Positions 49,457 through 61,147 of a DNA stretch of 64,000 bases are shown here, piece by piece. The notes under the pieces are model-generated. The model was not told where the DNA came from. It was given only the letters and a program-made list of their open reading frames with translations, and searched no databases. The position numbers and the translations under genes were made by a program. Position 1 is the stretch's first letter; each line of letters opens with the position of its first letter. Source of the stretch: Mytilus trossulus (lineage: Eukaryota > Mollusca > Bivalvia > Mytilida > Mytilidae); the NCBI RefSeq assembly GCF_036588685.1, contig NC_086374.1, forward strand, positions 74,584,457 to 74,648,456, written 5' to 3'.

Positions 49457-49924
49457 AGGTGTAATACCACCAAATCATGGTACGTCACATCCGGTTGCAT
49501 ACGCTTGTAGCTTTAAAAAAAAAAATTCCTTGAATTTGACAGTTATAGAAAATTAACCCTGCATTTCAATGCACTTAAATTTTTCTGAGTCATAAACATG
49601 TATGTTGGGTGTCGGAAAGCATCATTCTTTTTTATTTGATGGTCTTATAAAATATTTTGGAAAGTTAAGGTTTCATAGTTACCAAAGCAGGTAACCAGTA
49701 AATAACAGTGTAAAAAGTGGGCTGCTTACTTCAGGTGATGGTTACTTTTTTTATATGCGATGAAATGTAGTGTGAAATTTTCACTGTAGCACTGGAAAGG
49801 ATTAAACTTTATTCATGCAAAGTATTTCTTTGGTTGAAATAAAGGTAAATTCTGTACATATTTTTTTTTAAAGTGCCGATTGAACAAAGACTAATAGGGG
49901 AAAATCAATGGTGGTATTACACCT
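49457..49924. mobile_element. 468-bp MITE with AGGTGTAATACCACCA ends, copy 2
   Basis: Second copy of the element at 30284-30749, same TIRs and landmarks, with a diverged middle. It differs by many substitutions, so the family is not very young. Confidence 0.85.
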
Positions 49925-50069
49925 TTAGACATATTACGGTGGCGACATGGTTGCGATCAAATCAAACATTATCAGCAATGCTATTGAAATACCAAGTTCA
50001 AAATGCTCGTGATTTACTGTGACTCCAACAAATCTTAATCCTAATAGTCATTTCAGCTTATCGTTGAAT

Positions 50070-50500
50070 ATGCAATGTCTCCGTGTTCCATTGTCTTAGA
50101 CAACAACTCGACAATCTGGATCGAATGTGATCTCAACCTACCTGATATCAACTAGTCATCAACGCAATCACAAGTAATCAGTACAACAACGACACCTTCT
50201 TTTCTCAAAAGAACGACCTTGTGCTTACACAATCAGTTTAATTTCCAACAAGACGTCAAAACGTCCTGGAATGATTCCTCACCAACAGACCATCCCTCAT
50301 AAATACATGTGAGTCAGTACCTGTAATTAGCGACCATGAAATCGTTTTCATAGACTCAAGCATAGCCTTCATTAAACAAAAAACGATCAAAAGAATAATC
50401 AAAATGTTGAATAACACAGATATAACATCCATAAAAAACGATGCAAAGTTGTTGAGTTCAGAATTCACCATTCAGCGTACGGTCCGACATTAACAACTTG
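50070..50500 (+). pseudogene. relic of LINE endonuclease C-terminal part
   Basis: Translation gives a DLNLPDINW-like block (50125-50152) where a GDFN..D motif is expected, and later FLTNRPSLINTCESVPVISD then HEIVFIDS (about 50274-50360), the usual 'SDH' catalytic end of an APE-type endonuclease. Frames shift between the blocks and stops are present. RT is missing. Confidence 0.65.
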
Positions 50501-50884
50501 AAGAAAAGCAAGATAAGAAAAGCAAACAGAAGTGCTGTGACAAGACATTTTACGAAAAATCGACGATTTGAAAAAATGATGCGGAGTGGGCCAGGGTAGA
50601 TCTATTAGCAACATTGAACAATCGATTCGGAGGATATTGAAAAAGGAATTCTGAATACAGATGAGAATACTTAGAAACTAAACTAAACAGTTGCGTATTT
50701 TCAAGTTAAGACAATTCGAACAATCATACAGATCAACAGCCTTCTTCATCTTATCAAACATTTGATTTAAAAGCATCACCTTTTATTCCAACTGCATGTA
50801 TTGAAAATTAACAACATAGTTATATCATACCATCACTATCAATGTTTAGCTTGAAAAAGAGTAAAATCGCAGTAGTCTTAAACA

Positions 50885-51190
50885 GTATTGTAAAATCCCT
50901 AAAAAACTGAACTCCGAGGAAAATTCAAAACGCAAAGTCTCTAATCAAATGACAAAATCATAAGCTTTAACACAGCAAAACAAACTCATATTCCTGACTT
51001 GATACAGGCATTTTCATGTGTAGAAAATGGTGGATCGAACCTGGTTTTATAGCTAGATAAACCTCTCACTTATACGACAGTCGCATCAAATTTCATTATA
51101 TTGACAACGATGCATGTACAAAACAAACAGACATTAAAGCTAAAAATATAAAAAATACAGTAGTCAACATTGTGTTATAATCTCAATCGC
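50885..51190 (+). repeat. dispersed family A copy
   Basis: ACTGAACTCCGAGGAAAATT, CTCATATTCCTGACTTGATA, TAGAAAATGGTGGATCGAAC and ACTTATACGACAGTCGCATC in family order. Confidence 0.7.
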
Positions 51191-51344
51191 TGAAAAAACA
51201 AACACATATGTAACAAAGAAGCACACAATGGCATATAGAACAAGCATATTAGCAAAAAATAGAGAATTAATTTGGGTCATCATTGCTAGTCCACTACTTG
51301 TTAGGCTTTTTTTATAACTATGTTGATCTGAGGTCACTGATGAG

Positions 51345-53880
51345 TCTTGTGTAGACATTCAGAAATTTAATTATTTAAAATCAGAAATTGAAGGTGAAGC
51401 ATCTAATACTATTGATGGTTACACATTGACAAATACTAATTTCAAGGCCGCAGTTAACGTATGAAGAGAAAGATACGGACAATCTAGTAAGATCACGAAA
51501 ACACAGATGAAAGCTTTGCTACACAGCTACTTTTCCATAGGTACTATTTCTGTAGTAAAAAATTGAAGTACTGGAAACCTACTTTTAATACTCAGTTCTA
51601 TTTTGTTGCTCTGAAATTATTGTAATATTTAGGTACCTGTATTTTACAGTACTTTATTTGTACTTGAAATTTAGGTACTACAGATTTTTGGTTACTACCA
51701 TTACATTTTCAGCATTTTGAAAGTTTTTCTATTTCAGATCTTTTAAAGTTATGATTTTCAAACATGGAATATTACATTTTTTCTGTACCAAAATATTTAG
51801 TACACATTAAGTACTGTGAAATACAAGTACCTAACAATTACAACAGTTTTAAAGTAAAGAAAAAGTACAAAATATAAAATGTAAATTGCCAGTGCTGCAT
51901 TTTTTAGTATAGAAATAGTACCTATCAACGGTACCAATGTTGTTGCACCAGATGCGCATTTCGACAAAATATGTCTCTTCAGTGATGCTCGTGGCCAAAA
52001 TATTTAAAATCCAAAGCTTATATTAAAGATGAAGAGCTATAATCTAAAAGGTCCAAAAAGTATAGTCAAATTCGTGAAAGGATCAGAGCTTTGCATGAGG
52101 GAGATACATTCCTTAATTTATAATATTTTCTAATATTTTGTAATAGCTAATTTAAATAACACAAAAAAATCCGTATTTTCATGCCAGTACCGGAGTACTG
52201 GTTACTGGGCTGGTGATACCCTCGGGGACTAATAGTCCACCAGCAGAGGCATCGACCCAGTGGTAGTAATAAAATCAACGGTACCAATTTTGTTGCACCA
52301 GATGCGCATTTCGACAAAATATGTCTCTTCAGTGATGCTCGTGGCCAAAATAATTGAAATCCAAAGCTCATATTAAAGATGAAGAGCTATAATCAAAAAG
52401 GTCCAAAAGGTATAGTCAAATTCGTGAAAGGAACCAGAGCTTTGCATGAGGGAGAATTTAAATAACACAAAAAAATCCGTATTTTCATGCCAGTACCGAA
52501 GTAGCTGTGTAGACATCACACAACCAAATAATGATTTACACGTTTTTATGACTGAATAGAGGCATCGTACGCGGATTGGAGGCCTGTGGTCATTCGCAAG
52601 ACACTTACGGCATGTTACTGGTCCCAATAATTTTGAGCTAGATTCCAGGAACAACATCTAGCATGGGAATATGGATCAAATGCTTGGACTTCAAAATAAG
52701 AAAAAAATAATCGAAACAGATAATGTCAGGATTATGGTATCCGACAAAGCTATTCTACCACGCATACATCCACTTTTCTCGTGAAAACACAATCTTACAG
52801 AAAAGAATCACATACGCCAAGAACAATCGATTATGTAAACAATAACCAACGTGTTCTGACCACGGGAACATCACTTTATATATACTGTCAAGAAATTCAC
52901 ACACGGGTGAACTATACACAGATTACAGACAAAAACGATCATATGAATACCGTCAATTGCAGCAATATTTGCTTTAATTGTCTCGGTATGCTCCCGGTCA
53001 AAGAATGTAACGCTAGAAAAGCTAATTATCAAAATCATTGTAATAAATTACTTTGCTCTACATGGGTCCTTTTATTAAAATGAAAATAGTTTACCTTATC
53101 TGTATGTAGTCATTGCAAAAAAAAAACCCATCATACTAGCTTATGCAATGAATCAATACTCGGTATCACGGGACCATGGATCAAATACTTAGACTGTGTC
53201 AGATTTACGAAATCTTTTTTGTCAAGTACACTTGTTCAAAGTCGCACTTACTATGAGGTTTTATATCAAAACGCCAATTGTATCGAAAACGAAGAACACG
53301 AACACGAACATTCTACTGAACTATCACGATCCGTAAATGTAAACATTGTGAATGATAAAGAGGGAAATCTGGACAACACAAACAAAATTTGTCCTATCAC
53401 ATCACATCAGCGTATTATTGAAAACCACATCTGCGCCCGTATGGTCCGATAGTTTAGGTATTGACGCAAACAATTCTTTTCGATTAAGGTGTCCAACGAA
53501 TGTTCATTACAGGGAATCTTCGGAAACACAATAAATGACATAAAAACTAGTTGGTAAAGGTACGTTTCTGATCGAGACAGAAACGAATCAGAAAATACCA
53601 ATTAATGTACTTGTGGTACCAAAGATAGTTACCATTAAAGAATCATAATCGAAAATTAAACATCAAGTTGACCTATCCGGTCAATTAAAGCAAACAAGTA
53701 TCTTCACAGCTTATGACTATATCAATAAGAACAATGCACATAAAGGGTTCGTTGAAAGGATTGATAAAAAGGGATATAACAGAGAGAGAAAAAACCCAGT
53801 ACATACCACAAAGATGCATTTGACGAAGTACCGTACAAGACATTTGTCCAAGACGTCAAGCAAGTTTAAAGGGTGGTGAG
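51345..53880 (+). pseudogene. broken BEL/Pao-like LTR retrotransposon (gag to pre-RT pieces)
   Basis: Pieces in the right order on the plus strand follow BEL/Pao polyproteins. The gag core KFNYLKSEIEGEASNTIDGY (51364-51423) is followed by RERYGQ..KITKTQMKALL, with one in-frame TGA. After an insertion (51541-52500) come a gag segment QDTYGMLLVPIIL (about 52600) and a zinc-knuckle-like CFNCLGM..VKEC (52970-53010). Then come a protease lead LLKTTSAPVW (about 53417), an IPINVLVVPKI block (about 53598-53630) and a degenerate pre-RT segment near 53750-53880. No RT palm, integrase or LTR pair was seen. Stops and frameshifts show that it is dead. Confidence 0.7.
51541..52500. mobile_element. insertion splitting the BEL/Pao gag, with a tandemly repeated ~340-bp module
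   Basis: The ends are inverted: CTACACAGCTACT at about 51529-51541 and AGTAGCTGTGTAG at about 52500-52512. Inside are two direct copies (51925-52200 and 52275-52495) of a module beginning TCAACGGTACCAAT-TTGTTG then GCACCAGATGCGCATTTCGA, ending ATTTTCATGCCAGTACCG. The left part is rich in GTACT/AGTAC motifs. The GCATTTCGACAAA...CTCTTCAGTGATGCTCG core resembles the sequence near 3555-3610 in inverted form. Confidence 0.65.
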
Positions 53881-53964
53881 GACGAATCTGCCATCAAATC
53901 GATATATGACGGAGGACAAATGTAAACTGCTAAAAAAAACAGAGCCATACCTCATACCAACAGT

Positions 53965-54130
53965 TGTTTCCATCAAGAGGACATAGCTTCAGATACATCC
54001 AACCACACTGTCGAACCCTAGTATACCAACTTCTTTCTTTCTGAGTGTAATCAGAATTAACAACTCCCTGTCACAGCCACTGGCCAGTTTACCAACCCTT
54101 GATTGGTTTAAACAGGCACTGAATACCTTC
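53965..54130 (+). pseudogene. relic of LINE ORF2 C-terminus
   Basis: Reads FPSRGHSFRYIQPHCRTLVY then, after a frameshift, SFFLSVIRINNSLSQPLASL followed by PTLDWFKQALNTF. This is the usual end of many animal LINE reverse transcriptases (RG..LR...R...Y..SFFP..I..WN.LP). It may be the other end of the LINE whose endonuclease relic is at 50070-50500, with BEL/Pao inserted between. Confidence 0.65.
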
Positions 54131-54704
54131 GAATTCACCATTTCCATAATTGTTTTTATTGGATGTTAACTTAATTTAACTGTATATAGAGGAGAGGTGT
54201 TCTGCTATGGTATACATTTACATATGCGTCAATGTGAATATACTCAAAATGAATCCTACACTTAATCAGAAGGAGAAGATATTTTAAACCATAATTAATT
54301 GTTTGATAATTTAATACGTAAACTATAAACACAAATAGTTATGTTAATATTTGAATTTTGTATATAAATGACACCTAACATCCACGCATTCCAACATCTA
54401 TCCAAAAAGAAGAAGGAGTAGTTATCATTTAAAATACAACAAGATAAATAAACACGTAACGAAAACTGGCATTAAATTTCAAATTAACCGAAAAAAATTA
54501 CATTCGTATAACTTTGAACCTATTCAAATTTCAGTTAAACTGTCTTACAATAGTAGTTTTGTTAAAAAATAAAGGTATATGTAAACTAAAACGAGGAGAA
54601 AGTAGATTTAAACCTTTTAAATGACAAATTTAAACAGACATTATTTTTCAAATAAATATCAAGTTAAATAACCCATATATCGGGATTAAACACAAGAAAA
54701 TTTG
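54131..54704. other. no gene seen
   Basis: AT-rich, no recognised feature. Confidence 0.4.
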
Positions 54705-55288
54705 AAAGGAGTAGGTCCGGTAAGGACTCATTTTGGCCTCAAATTTCAGTTTCATCTGACGACAGATTTTGACCACTTTTTAAACACTTAAGTGTCTATT
54801 TCACTTGATTTAATTAGTTTTTGTGAAAGTTTTTAATTAATTTAGTCATTAAAAACGATCCAATTCAAGCTCAAATATGAAAAATCTCTCAAATATGCCA
54901 AAAAACGTCACTTTTCGGATGGTTTTTGTCAGAAATGAAAGTGGCCGCATCCGTGTTCATCCACAATCTTTATATATGTTATGTATTATCATAAAATACA
55001 ACTTACATTTCAACATTAAGGATGAACAGGAATGCGGCCACTTTCGTTTTACACGGAAACCGTCTAAAATTTAACTAAAATGATAGAATTTTGAAGATTT
55101 CAGCAATTTAGCATGACTTAATGGTGCTACAACCCGATATATGTGCATTGTATTGTCAAAAAACGCCCATATTTATGTAGCAGAAGCATTTAGCTGTCCA
55201 ATAAATAACTAAAAGTTTACATTTTAACAATTTTGTAAAACTGTTATATTTTGGGGCCAAAAAGGGGTCTTACCGGACCTACTCCTTT
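54705..55288. mobile_element. 584-bp MITE with AAAGGAGTAGGTCCGGTAAG ends
   Basis: The TIRs AAAGGAGTAGGTCCGGTAAG and CTTACCGGACCTACTCCTTT are exact inverted repeats of 20 bp. An inner inverted pair (GAAAGTGGCCGCATCC at about 54937 and GGAATGCGGCCACTTTC at about 55029) gives a second hairpin. The frame 54877-55074 crosses that hairpin and is not a gene. Confidence 0.85.
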
Positions 55289-55611
55289 AACTAAGGCACT
55301 AAATTTTCAAAAACTACTAAAATAATTCTTCGTAAATCTTAAATAGAGTTATCTTTCTTCGAACTGATTATTTCTATTTTAGGGTCATATCATTTATTAC
55401 ATAATATTACTAAACAATAAAAAGTTTCCATTGATCCGGAGGTGATTATTTTAATATTCATAGAAACGTAAAAGGCAAACATTTTATATATAAAATATAA
55501 CTTTGCGAAGTTATTGACTCGGTCAATTATATTTTAATACAACTTGTTGTCGTTTCATTTTAATTTCAACGGTTTTACCAAAACCACTTTATAATATTGC
55601 ATTTATAAAAA

Positions 55612-55720
55612 AAAAGGCATATGTGGTATGATGGCAAATAAGATAACTCGTCACGGGAGACCAAATATAATTAAATTTTACAACTATAGCTAGGTCACCG
55701 TAAGGGGTGCACGCTTATAT
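55612..55720 (+). repeat. dispersed family B, truncated
   Basis: AGGCATATGTGGTATGATGG, ATAACTCGTCACGGGAGACC and AGCTAGGTCACCGTAAGGGG. Confidence 0.55.
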
Positions 55721-56499
55721 ATTGGCGAGTTTTGGAAGTGTATATGGGCCACTCGATATCCCCGGAATCACATGATATTGGGTGATGTTGAACAGGCTAC
55801 AAAACATTTTAGTGATAGCGAAAATGATCAGAGAGAACAAAAATATTAGAACTTGACACTTAAATCAAAGAAGTTAATGATAAATCAATTTACAATCAGA
55901 AATGTAAAACGTTTCACCAAACAAATATCCGAATGAACGAAATTGAAGGTGAAGGACGTAAGTGTGAAAACGAAAGAAGAACTTATTTCTGATACAGTTG
56001 ATAGAAATGAAAAACAATCCTGTATTTTATAATATATATGTATCGTTTATATATATGTCTTCAATCCCTATGGGTATAACTATGCATTTTATTAATAAAT
56101 ATCCCTGAGGTAGAAGGTGAAGACTGTAAATAACATGCATGATATTTGTTTTTAAAGAACAGCTCAATATAGTAGAAAATGAAAGGGAAAAAAATCCTAA
56201 AAAGTGCTTCCAGAACTGGAAAAGAGGGGGACAGAATGCGCCCGATATTGGTGAAGTTTTCAAACTATTTTGAAGGTCCAAAGTAATAAATGAGGTCCAG
56301 ACTAGCGCCGTTAATCTTAAAGACACTAACTTTGGTATTTCCGTACAATTGCCAGTTGAAATTTTGAAATGAAGAAAAAATCTACTGACGAAAGTTAGAG
56401 AAAATTATAAAGGCATACTTTGTGAGAGACAAACTGTAGCAGGTAAATAATAGTTGGTCCATAGAAAACACGCAGATAGCATTCTCGAAACATCAAGTG
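55721..56499. other. no gene seen
   Basis: No exon recognised. The minus-strand frame 56027-56326 (99 codons) has no family signal. Confidence 0.4.
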
Positions 56500-56992
56500 T
56501 TGAAGTTGAAACATTCATGATATTATTTCTTGTATTGATGACCATGACTATCTTATTTTTTCTAATGATTATGATTTATCATTTCTAAGTGAAACAGGGT
56601 TAAAGGGCAGTAATAAGCCACACTTAAATAATTTTTTAAATGTTGGTCGTTTGGTAGATGTAATAATATAGGAGGTAGAAACGGGTGTGGAATATGTTTT
56701 ACAGTAAACCATATATTAAGAAAGGTATTGAAATAGTCAAGAAAATTGAAAATGGCATTTTATTGATAAAGTTAAAAAAAAGATTTTTTCAAAATGATAC
56801 TGATATTTACATATGTTTTGTGTGCATACCCCATGAGAAGTCTTCATATTATGATGTAAATAACTATGACTGTTTTGAAATAATAGAAACTATTGTTTTT
56901 TTAAGAAATAGAGAAAAGGAAAGTATACTTGTTTGTGGTGATTTTAATAGTAGAGTTGGGTTATTAGATAATTCTCAAGGTCTAATCATTTA
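56500..56992 (+). pseudogene. LINE endonuclease fragment
   Basis: Upstream of the 102-codon frame (56685-56993) an out-of-frame piece reads LSFLSETGLKGSNKPHLNNF (about 56577-56636), the usual early endonuclease block. The frame itself includes IYICFVCIPHEKSSYYDV and CGDFNSRVG (about 56935-56960, the catalytic GDFN motif). It breaks off near 56993. The architecture suits the same kind of LINE as 27541-29470. Confidence 0.75.
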
Positions 56993-57299
56993 GATAGATA
57001 TATGAGATGCGTAGTGCACGATGAAAATCACATTGTGTCAAAATGTAGGTAGTTGCTACAATATAATATCCAGGCCGTATCAACCGATATATCTGATGAC
57101 ACAAATGAATCATCCTGAACATTGTTTTTTTCACATATTTAGTCACTTAAGTTTGATATTTTAACGTTTAATTTTGAATGGAAACAGTCATGTTTCATAA
57201 CCCGCCTGCACTCATTGCACAAATGACATTTCGAATGAACATTAATTTTAACTATTTATTTATAGTGGATTGGGAACAAGTTATTGCAACTTATATTAA

Positions 57300-57592
57300 C
57301 CTCTTTCTTCTTTTGTGAGTGCGAGTGCTGCCTTGTAGAGGCATTAGCCTATTCTTTTTCGAAATATACAAGGGCTTATTTTACGTGCAAGAGATATGGC
57401 TCTCTCTTAACATGGGTCAGCCATTTGTCGTCCCCTTTCGACGGACTATAAACATTTCCTCAAGACCATACTTGTAAATGGTATCAAGAGAGAACCGAAA
57501 GAGGCCCTGAAATTTTCTCCTCGAAGCGGCGATCGAATCAGGAACTCTTGTGTTGGTAGTCCGATGCACTGACTACACCACGACTCTCTTTA
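57300..57592 (-). mobile_element. tRNA-derived SINE
   Basis: On the minus strand from about 57592 it begins GAGAGTCGTGGTGTAGTCAG then TGCATCGGACTACC (A-box-like). About 35 bp later comes GATTCGATCGCC (B-box-like), spaced as in a tRNA gene. A conserved-looking body follows, then AAGAAGAAAG at about 57300. This is the only element in the window with a credible internal pol III promoter. Confidence 0.65.
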
Positions 57593-58439
57593 AATGAACA
57601 TTAAACTGGCATCATCTGAAACATTATCATTTACTGAGACAGTTGAAATTAATTTTATGAAAACCAAGTGACATGTCGGATCATAGAAAACTAAAACAAA
57701 ATTTTACATGACTGCATTTATCAACAATGCATTTCGGATAAACTTATAAAAACTTATATGCTATAAAGTATCCCAGAAATGCTTTTTGTCGAGGTCAGAT
57801 ATCAAGTTATTCTGTTACTGTTATTTTTAAAAATATCTCTTTTTTACTGTGACTAAAATAGTTTTGAACCTGAAAAAGTGAGAAAAAAATATATTTTAAG
57901 AAAACGCATTTGACTAGCAGGTCGAACAACATAATATATATATATGGAAAGGAAAAGAAATAACTTATTAGTTAATTCTCTAAAAACCAGCTTGTAAGGT
58001 TTGTATATGTCACTTGATTCTTGATTATTTTAACCTCTCTTTTTTTTAAGTAAAACTGCTCCGGTGTTCAAAGTTTTCAATTTTATTTTTATTTACGTTT
58101 CATTCTATAAAATAATTTCAGGCATTTCTTTTAATTTTTTCATGCATTTCGTAAAATGCCTAGAAAAGTTAGTCATGACGTATAAGGACTGAATCTTGCA
58201 AGCATTTGTTTTCAGGCATTTTACAAAGTTTCTGTAACATATATATTATGTCTAACATTTTAATCATACTTAAAGGGGGTCATTTGTATATATGTGCCTA
58301 ACATTTTAATAAACAACTGTATTGTGCTTTACATTTTACAAGCTATGTTTATAATGAAGTTTGATATGATTTGATATCATAAATTGATTAAATTCCATTA
58401 ATTTTCTTTATACAGGAAACTGTTTCTTCATTTCAGTTA
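57593..58439. other. no gene seen
   Basis: AT-rich, with a short (TA)n run at about 57934. Around 58120-58225 TTTCAGGCATTT and CGTAAAATGCCT make weak dyads. Confidence 0.4.
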
Positions 58440-58580
58440 TAATGCATAGTCCCTAACGTTTTTTCTAGCGATTATACATAATCCCTGAAAAATTCAGAGA
58501 TTATATATAATCCCTAAACTAACCAATGATTCTACATAATCCTTGAAAATTTCAGGGATTATGTAGAATCCCTGATTATA
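58440..58580. repeat. tandem dyads of GATTATACATAATCCCTGAA type
   Basis: Four consecutive imperfect palindromic modules alternate GATTAT(A/G)(C/T)A(T/G)AATCC and TTCAG(G/A)GATTAT. Each half pairs with its neighbours, so several competing hairpins can form. No flanking transposon ends were identified. Confidence 0.7.
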
Positions 58581-59340
58581 CAAATTCACTGTAACATATA
58601 TACTGACTATTAGTCACAAAATAAATTATTTAGCTCTTGATATATTAATGCACACAAAGCACTGTTTACTTGCTAATGTATGTGTATCCATAAATGGATA
58701 AAAATAAAGATAAAACCTTATTAGATGAATTAAGGCAATAATATGTTTAAGAAATCATTAACCATTCAGAAAGAAAAAAAAATGGAAAAAATCTAAATCA
58801 TATCCCGACTTCCCTGTAAAAAAAATAGCCTCAAAAAAACCCACTCACACAAAAACACTTTAAAAAAAAACAAGTGGTACGCAGAAAAGTTCAGTATCCT
58901 AAAGATAAAACTAGTATCGCCAAGACAGTCAGATGAACGTTAAACCAACTAATCTGAATTAGTTTAAAATTCTATCGGTTCAGTAAAAACCTGTTGAACT
59001 CCTTATTTAAATAAACTACTGTAAATGTTTATATATTGGAATGAATTTTACCTGTTTCATAAAGTAACTGTAAATTGTATAAAGTCGGGGGGAAACATGA
59101 CCTTGTGCAGAGCTTTAATGCAGATCTGTATCGACAGGTAGTTGAACGGTGAATGTGTATAGGCAACAATATTAGTTTGGTTTTAATTTACTTTGGTCGT
59201 TAAATCAAAAGTTTGTAATTGTAAAGTAACTCTGTACAAACTGTTTTTTCCGTAATATTATAGCAGTGTCTGTCCCAAAAATAATTACCTTGACCGATAA
59301 TTGATTCGACTTGCGTACGAACTTTTAATCTTGGTACATT
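58581..59340. other. no gene seen
   Basis: AT-rich sequence between the dyad cluster and the giant inverted repeat. Confidence 0.4.
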
Positions 59341-61147
59341 AATATGGAACGCCGTAACTGTCTTCTGATAATTCCTTTTTTATCATGATGAGGTTTTTCT
59401 TTATTATGATGAGGTTTTTCTTTATTATGATGAGGTTTTCTCTATTTTGATGAGTTTTTCATTATCATAATGGACTTTTTCTCTTTTATGATGAACGTTT
59501 TGTAAATTATGATGAGGGTTTTCTTTATTATGACTAGGATTTTCTTTATTATGATGAGGTTTTTCTCTATTATGATGAGGTTTTTTCTTTATTATGATGC
59601 GCTTAATACCTTAACGGTTCTCATGTCAATGCACTCCACGATACCTTATAGGATCCCCTTTTTGCCAGGATTTTCTATTTTTTTTATTCAAGGTGTTCTA
59701 GGGGTTGTAATTCTTTTAATTAAAAGGCTGGAACTGATTTATCCTATACATTTTCCAAAACGCTGAATACAAAAGTGGTTTGTGGAATTTTCGGTCATAA
59801 TTAAGTTTGTGATTAAAAACCTCAATGCTTTTTTCCCACCTAGTAAACTTGATATTACAAAAATAGAGGAAAACTTGAGGAGGGGTTATTTGAAGAGAAG
59901 ATCCCTATTGTAAATTTGTTTTGATTGAATTACGTACATGATTTTTATTTAGTCGTAATATATTTTTCTGTTAAAATTGTTTTTCACTAGTAATTGTGGA
60001 ACCATTTCTAGCTTGCTTTTCGGTGTGATCCAACTTGAAAGCTCTGTGTAAGGCCTCACTGTGTCCATATACAACTGTTTTCATGTAGTTTGCACATTGT
60101 GACTTGGATGGAGAGTTGTAAAATTTATTTTGTAACAAAAAACATTTATTTATAAGTTTATATTGGTACAGACAGCTGAAAAATGTACAAAATCAGTGAA
60201 AATCGAGCGCAAACAAATTGTATGCCAATCTTCTGTTATGAATGGACACTGCTTTCTGTCTCAGTGTTGCACAAATTAAAAAAAAATGGCAAATTGCAAA
60301 TTCTAAAAAAACAAATGGAAATTAGGAAATATATGCATTATAGGGACAGAAGAATTTGTTCTACCCGTATCGCTCTCTCGAATGTGTATCGCAACTGTTA
60401 TGAACGATGTTTTCTGCACTGGAATGTACATGTAAAATTAAACAATTTCTATGCCCTTGGGTTTCATATATAAAAAACAATAGAATTAAGAAGATAGTAT
60501 GAGTGTCAATGTTCCAACTCTTCATTCAAGTCACAATGTGCAAAATGTAAACAGTTATAGGACACAGTAAGGCCTTCAACACGGAGCATTGGCTAACACC
60601 TAAAAGCAAGCAAAAAAGGGTCCCACAAAGAAGAGGCATAAAACAGAAAAATATATAGGGACTAAATAAAAATCATGTACGTAATTCAATCAAAACAAAA
60701 TTTACAATAAGGATATTCGCCTCAAATAACACCTCCTGAAGTTTTGATCTATTTTTTAATATCAAGTTTACTTGGTGGAAAAAGAAGCCTTCTATTTCTA
60801 AATCATGACCGAAATTTCCGTATAAAACTTATGTATTCAGTGTTTTGGAAAATGTACAGGATGAAATAGCAGGTTCGATTCCTGTCTTTTTATTTAATGA
60901 ATTTCAACCCCCCAGAACACAATGAATTAAAAAAAGAACATTCAGAAAAAAGAGGTTCCTATATAGTATCGGGGAGTGCAACGACATGGGAACTGTTTGA
61001 GTATTAAGCGCATCATTATAAAGAAAAACCTCATCATAATAAAGAAAAACCTCATCATAATAATGAAAAACCTCATCATAATAGATAAAAACCTCATCAT
61101 GATAAAGAAGGAAGTACCATAAGGTAGTAACGGCGTTCCATATTATG
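59341..61147. mobile_element. 1.8-kb near-palindromic element with TATGATGAGGTTTTT arrays
   Basis: The left end AATATGGAACGCCGTAACTG and right end GTAACGGCGTTCCATATT are inverted repeats, and the match continues inward for several hundred bp. Landmarks paired across the element include GATGCGCTTAATAC, ACATTTTCCAAAACGCTGAA, AAGTAAACTTGATATT and TTGAATTACGTACATGATTT. Even a family B copy is present on both sides (59990-60120 reversed, 60485-60650 forward). Only about 60125-60480 is unpaired. The left arm has about ten units of the ~21-bp TATGATGAGGTTTTTCTTTA repeat (59380-59605); the right arm has about four (61013-61115). No transposase visible. Confidence 0.85.

Noticed and set aside
59509-59766. 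85-codon frame with repeated FFIMMRFF
   Set aside because: Direct translation of the TATGATGAGGTTTTT tandem array in the foldback arm.
60872-60884. GGTTCGATTCCTG as a tRNA B box
   Set aside because: No A box at the right distance and no foldable cloverleaf; it lies in the arm of the 1.8-kb palindrome.
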